From NCBI GenBank assembly GCA_018263435.1, contig JAANXD010000076.1:1-64000 (forward strand): DNA of 64,000 bases, in the 5' to 3' direction. A program made the position numbers and the translations under genes. This stretch comes from Candidatus Scalindua arabica (GTDB lineage Bacteria > Planctomycetota > Brocadiia > Brocadiales > Scalinduaceae). This document shows, piece after piece, positions 60,373 to 64,000 of this stretch (positions within the stretch are counted from its first letter, which is position 1; each line of letters begins with the position of its first letter). Below the pieces are notes generated by a model. It saw only the letters and a list, made by a program, of their open reading frames with translations. It was not told the origin of the DNA and did not search any database.

Positions 60373-60774
60373 TTATTCATTCATGAATTCATACTCTTCA
60401 TAGAGGGATGCTTCTTCGTTGCCTATTCTTTTGCTAAGGGCAGTGACAAGTTTTTCAAAATCTTCCGAGAGTTCCTCACCTGAAAATTCTTCAGAGTATT
60501 TATCAAAAAATTCTCGTACAATTGTTGAGACATTTTCCATATCCATTTCAAATAGATCTAATGTATTTTTTAAATCTTTACTATGTTCTGCTTCTTTGCG
60601 GAGTGCCGGATAAAGTTGGTCATCCTCCATTTCAAGATGTGCAAGCAAACTCGTTTGTACAGACATGAGTTTGTTTTGTCCTTCCTTTGAAAGAATACCA
60701 AGTTTTTTGACTTCGTTGAGAGCAGCAACGATTTCTGAGTGTTCTTTCTTAAGTTCTTCAATCAGTATAGTCAT
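60373..60774 (-). CDS. Hemerythrin-like (HHE) domain protein
   Basis: 133 residues from the ATG at 60774, with GAGGGGAAA just upstream; the frame opens to 60867. A four-helix bundle with iron ligands in KKEHSEIVAAL, LLAHLEMEDDQLYP and the C-terminal RIGNEEASLYEEYEF. The last element has Asn where many relatives have His. Such proteins bind a di-iron centre and sense or store oxygen or NO, or repair iron-sulfur clusters. It is a single gene. Confidence 0.82.
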   Translation of the reverse strand: MTILIEELKKEHSEIVAALNEVKKLGILSKEGQNKLMSVQTSLLAHLEMEDDQLYPALRKEAEHSKDLKNTLDLFEMDMENVSTIVREFFDKYSEEFSGEELSEDFEKLVTALSKRIGNEEASLYEEYEFMNE

Positions 60775-60909
60775 TTTCCCCTCATTTCCATATTGATATT
60801 TATTAAGAACATAACTTACTGTTACAAACGACTGCTCCCGTACTGGTGCAAGCGCAATGTTTCTCAAATAAAAGGATAACCACTAATCTATTTTAAAGCA
60901 AGGGTTGAT

Positions 60910-61590
60910 TTATATTTTAAAAAGGTTTGTGGTGCTGAGGAAGGTTAAACGATTATTATCCGTCGGATGGGTGATAATCAACTTTTGAGCATGCAGTAAT
61001 AATCGATCAGCTAATGCAAATGCGACTTCATGGCCGTAAAGCTCATCGCCGAGAATAGGGTGGCCCAGTGCCTGCATATGTACGCGTAGCTGATGGGTGC
61101 GTCCCGTAACAGGGATCAACCCAAGGCTGCAGCTGTTTTCATGCCGCTCAAGAATTCGCCAGAAAGTTTGAGCTGCTTTACCATATTGGTGATCGATAAT
61201 CTGCAGTGGACGCCGTTCCAGATCGCAGCGTAACGGTACATTCACCTCACCGGATTCTTCATCCGGGTGGCCGTACACTTTTGCGATATAGGTCTTTTCA
61301 ATTTTACGATCCTGAAACTGGCGGCTTAGCTCACGGTGTGATTCCGGGTTTCGTGCAATAACCATGAGTCCCGAAGTAGAAAAGTCCAGGCGGTGCACGA
61401 TAAGTGCTTCTGTGAAACGCTGCTGAACACGGTGAATTAGACAATCCTGTTTTTCCGGTGTCTTGCCAGGTACTGACAACATATTTGCTGGTTTATCAAC
61501 TATGATGATCTGATCATCGTAATAGACGTACTCAACGTCGCCCAATGGGGGCGGTAACTGCTTATGTATTATATGAGACAAAGAAGGCAT
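60910..61590 (-). CDS. rluA: RluA-family pseudouridine synthase
   Basis: 226 residues from the ATG at 61590 (MPSLSHIIHKQL); the frame opens to 61665, but the extra residues are not typical. The catalytic Asp is in VHRLDFSTSGLMVIA. IIVDKPANMLSVPGK and TGRTHQLRVHMQALGHPILGDELYG are the other hallmarks. There is no S4 domain, so it is of the RluA/RluC-like small type, modifying 23S rRNA and/or tRNA. It follows the hemerythrin gene on the same strand, with about 135 bases between. Confidence 0.9.
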   Translation of the reverse strand: MPSLSHIIHKQLPPPLGDVEYVYYDDQIIIVDKPANMLSVPGKTPEKQDCLIHRVQQRFTEALIVHRLDFSTSGLMVIARNPESHRELSRQFQDRKIEKTYIAKVYGHPDEESGEVNVPLRCDLERRPLQIIDHQYGKAAQTFWRILERHENSCSLGLIPVTGRTHQLRVHMQALGHPILGDELYGHEVAFALADRLLLHAQKLIITHPTDNNRLTFLSTTNLFKI

Positions 61591-61762
61591 TGTTATTCTT
61601 AAGACGAAGTAATAGAAAACAGTTATATTAAACTGTCGGCTTAAAAATAACAAATGATATTTCAATACCTGTCTTGATGAAAGTATAGAGGGAATGATGC
61701 TGTAACGTTGAATGGGTTGATATGACGGCGGTGTGAAGACTTCACCGGTACGATTTATCTAC

Positions 61763-61828
61763 GTTGAGCGATTTTCATAGCCGCAGGCTTGAGAGGCTAC
61801 GAAGAAATAATAGATAGAATCGCTCAAC
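61763..61828. repeat. 66-bp MITE-like element, second copy of the TTGAGCG type
   Basis: Ends GTTGAGCGATT (61763-61773) and AATCGCTCAAC (61818-61828) are exact inverted copies. The middle has CATAGCCGCAGGCTTGAGAGG. The ends are similar to the element at 7900-8056 (TTGAGCG with T-rich continuation), so the two belong to one family of different sizes. Confidence 0.5.
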
Positions 61829-61942
61829 ATAGGTTTTAGATAAACATACTGGTGCTACACAACAAAATATTGTTACTCAGGAGCCGGGTGTAAATATCCG
61901 GCGATCTTTCGGGTGTGAGCTTTTTACCTCTGACTTTTAGTT

Positions 61943-62020
61943 TTACAGGCCTGTCAAACTATATACAACTATAGCAACCCAAACAACAAAGAATGCAGCT
62001 TTCAAATAAAATATACTCAT
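61943..62020 (-). CDS. 25-residue single-pass membrane peptide
   Basis: The ATG at 62020 follows GAGGGGGGCG. The peptide starts MSIFYLKAAFFVVWVAIVVY and ends SLTGL: nearly all of it is one membrane helix. Size and pattern resemble the tiny subunits of membrane complexes (CcmD-, KdpF- or CcoQ-like), but no such complex gene is adjacent, so the partner is unknown. The strong ribosome site and the well-formed helix make it credible. Confidence 0.5.
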   Translation of the reverse strand: MSIFYLKAAFFVVWVAIVVYSLTGL

Positions 62021-62040
62021 AATACGCCCCCCTCAATTAA

Positions 62041-62374
62041 ATAAAAATTCCCAATAAAATTATTCTTATCATGAAAATAATAATATATAAAGTTTACGGT
62101 AATTTCATTTAACAAACACAACCGGCGCATTATCTTGTTTTTGCCTTTTTTTGTCTATTGGGAGGAGACACTATTTACAATTTTTTTTGCCCTATTACAA
62201 AAAATAAATTGCCTTATATTGTGTGTGGATAAGGGTTTATAATTACCATTTTATAACCCTGTTTAATCTTTTGTATACTTTTTACATGTGCGGCGACCAA
62301 AGTTTTATAAATTGGAAAAGACCAGGCTCTTTTGTTATAAATAAGAGAAAGCTATTAATAGGGCGAAGAAGCAG
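62041..62374. other. A+T-rich region without a recognised gene
   Basis: About 330 bases between the small membrane peptide (minus) and the ATPase gene (plus). A TATAAT at about 62236-62241 may be a -10 box, without a good -35. No hairpin of note. A short frame at 62223-62450 overlaps the ATPase start in another frame and is not a gene. Confidence 0.35.
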
Positions 62375-64000
62375 ATGCAAAATCAAAATGAACTGGTTCA
62401 GGCTTTATCAAAAATGGATGGGAAGCCATACCCTGCTTATAAGGCTATAAAGGGCAGTTACCAATATCAGGATTTTGAGCTTTCTATTGACCACGTTCAG
62501 GGCGACCCGTTTGCCATACCCAGTAAGATAAGAGCCATAATCCCCATAAACACAGCCGGTTTTCCAGAGGATACATATCATAATGACTGTAGGAGTGTTG
62601 CCTTGTGTGACTTCCTGGCAAGACGGTTTTATCATTCCATTAAAAAGCACAATACACAAAGGGAGGGTTCGGGGAAGAGCGGTGTTATAGAAATAGACCG
62701 TCCGGGACAGGAAGTGCTCAAAACCTCTTCGATGGTTATAAAAAATGGTTGCATAGAGGCGCGTTTCCTGGTTGGTCTCCCGGCTTTCGGGCGCAGGATT
62801 GCCGGCAGGATAGCCGCTAACATATTTTCAGAAGTTATTCCTCACGTTGTAAACGACTCATTATATTTCCGGGCACTTCCTGAAGACAAATTGTACCGTC
62901 ATATTGAGACTGTTGAGGATGCTGAATTTATCAGGGAAAAATTATCTGAATTAGATCTGATTGCATTCGTAGCGGACAATGCCGTACTGCCCAGGGCCAG
63001 TGGTGTTGATCCCCGGCCGCTCAGATCAGAACGATTGGTACCTTTTGAAAGCTGTCAATCTATGAGAGTCAGCATAGAATTACCCAACCGTGGCTCAATG
63101 ACCGGGATGGGTATTCGCAAAGGTGTGACATTGATTGTGGGTGGAGGATATCATGGGAAATCTACTCTATTGAACGCATTGGAACACGGAGTATATAACC
63201 ATATTCCTGATGATGGTCGTGAGTTTGTAGTAACCAATCCCGATGCCGTCAAGATAAGGGCGGAGGACGGACGCAGTATTCAGAATCTGAATATAGACCC
63301 CTTTATCTCTAATCTGCCGTTTGATCAGGCTACCACTACATTTTCTACTGCTAATGCCAGTGGAAGTACCTCTCAGGCAGCCAATATCCTGGAGGCATTG
63401 GAGGTCGGGGCACAGACTCTTTTGCTGGATGAGGATACGCTGGCAACAAATTTCATGATCAGTGATCCGCGGATGAAGGCCTTGATCGCAAAAGAGAAGG
63501 AACCCATTACTCCATTTGTGGAACACGTTCGCAGTCTCTATGAAGAAAAGGGTATATCAACCGTAATCGTAATGGGAGGGAGCGGTGACTATTTCAGCCT
63601 GGCAGATGTGGTTATCGGTATGATTGAATATGTTCCACATGATTTAACTGCCGAGGCACATCAGATAGTTAAGGATAATCCTTCTCTTCAGGACTTTGAT
63701 ATTGTGTCTCCTTCAAAGATTCAGCGTATTCCCGCATCAGGTGTATTGAGTGCTTCAAAGGGGAAACGGCCTATTGATATCAAGATAGAGGATCTTTTGT
63801 ATATGCGCTTTGGAGTACATAAGGTGCAGGTCAGTGCGGTGGAACAGCTCGTGCATCCCAGTCAGCTGAGGGCGATAGGATATGCCATCCATTATGCGGA
63901 CCGATATATAGACGGACGAAGAAGCATAATGGAGATATGTCGGCAGGTATTAGCAGATATCAGAGAAAAAGGGCTGGATTGTTTGAGTGATAGAGAGGCA
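62375..64000 (+). CDS. ABC-class ATPase (PF09818-type), runs off the right edge
   Basis: 542 codons from the ATG at 62375 without a stop, so it is partial but probably nearly complete. The N-terminal domain (residues about 1-230) contains YQYQDFELSIDHVQGDPFAIPS and NTAGFPEDTYHNDCRSVALC. Then come the atypical Walker A VGGGYHGKSTLL, LPFDQATTTFSTANASGSTSQAANI (signature-like), Walker B TLLLDEDTLATNFM and VVIGMIEYVPHDLT. This is the predicted ATPase of the ABC class, of unknown job, perhaps in nucleic-acid handling. The ribosome site (AGGGCGAAG) is weak. Confidence 0.85.
   Translation, partial: MQNQNELVQALSKMDGKPYPAYKAIKGSYQYQDFELSIDHVQGDPFAIPSKIRAIIPINTAGFPEDTYHNDCRSVALCDFLARRFYHSIKKHNTQREGSGKSGVIEIDRPGQEVLKTSSMVIKNGCIEARFLVGLPAFGRRIAGRIAANIFSEVIPHVVNDSLYFRALPEDKLYRHIETVEDAEFIREKLSELDLIAFVADNAVLPRASGVDPRPLRSERLVPFESCQSMRVSIELPNRGSMTGMGIRKGVTLIVGGGYHGKSTLLNALEHGVYNHIPDDGREFVVTNPDAVKIRAEDGRSIQNLNIDPFISNLPFDQATTTFSTANASGSTSQAANILEALEVGAQTLLLDEDTLATNFMISDPRMKALIAKEKEPITPFVEHVRSLYEEKGISTVIVMGGSGDYFSLADVVIGMIEYVPHDLTAEAHQIVKDNPSLQDFDIVSPSKIQRIPASGVLSASKGKRPIDIKIEDLLYMRFGVHKVQVSAVEQLVHPSQLRAIGYAIHYADRYIDGRRSIMEICRQVLADIREKGLDCLSDREA

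Noticed and set aside
62223..62450. 75-codon plus-strand frame
   Set aside because: It overlaps the start of the ATPase gene in another frame and has no ribosome site or family pattern.

Overview
The window looks like chromosome from a Gram-negative, anaerobic or microaerophilic bacterium with an A+T-rich genome. A full-length LptD homologue, a porin-like protein and several signal peptides point to an outer membrane. A 2-oxoacid:ferredoxin oxidoreductase, a DMSO-reductase-family molybdoenzyme, an iron-sulfur flavoprotein, a c-type cytochrome (now broken) and a hemerythrin point to low-oxygen metabolism. The gene set, and the intergenic regions full of degenerate repeat phrases, would suit a planctomycete of the anammox group (Brocadiales, Scalindua-like). 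That assignment is inference and no marker gene here proves it. I recognised no rRNA, tRNA or CRISPR array.

Layout. 0-12.6 kb: porin fragment, about 1 kb without a gene, TIGR04076 protein, YhaN-like ATPase, small secreted or membrane proteins, iron-sulfur flavoprotein, a cytochrome c gene split by an in-frame UGA, TerB-like protein, Ada-like Cys/His protein, molybdoenzyme and a K+ channel. 12.8-18.2 kb: a coupled pair of unknown genes (possible toxin/antitoxin), aconitase, MBL hydrolase and a short-chain dehydrogenase that lacks key catalytic residues. 18.4-26.8 kb is an accessory island: dndB-dndC-dndD-dndE for DNA phosphorothioation, behind a promoter carrying three copies of an 8-bp word; a dndA cysteine desulfurase with an internal deletion and lost 3' end; and, convergent with it, an HNH nuclease whose N-terminus resembles a DNA sulfur-binding domain. 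A HIT protein, hicBA and a decayed ORF6N gene follow.

27-43 kb is housekeeping: methyltransferase, ClpC, then a long minus-strand run reading lptD, coaD, ymdB-like, xseA, xseB, dxs, nadK and a three-subunit 2-oxoacid oxidoreductase, with overlapping or closely packed genes from xseA down to nadK and the alpha subunit. A sugar aminotransferase and a 29-residue basic peptide gene lie upstream. 43-50 kb holds comEC, a group of intact and decayed toxin-antitoxin and recombinase genes, lipA, and a MOSC/MogA molybdenum-cofactor pair. 50-64 kb holds glyQ (without glyS), parB with a parS-like site inside its own coding sequence, a 160-bp MITE-like element directly upstream of parB, an ABC permease, an unknown membrane pair, htpG, a membrane J-protein, a cold-shock protein, a B12-type radical SAM protein, a hemerythrin, a pseudouridine synthase, a 25-residue membrane peptide and an ABC-class ATPase that runs off the end.

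The most interesting region is the dnd island. The modification genes B to E are intact, the cognate restriction genes dndF-H are absent, the sulfur donor gene is broken, and a candidate phosphorothioate-reading nuclease sits at the point where dndA is truncated. The parS-like site suggests that 50-53 kb may lie near the replication origin.
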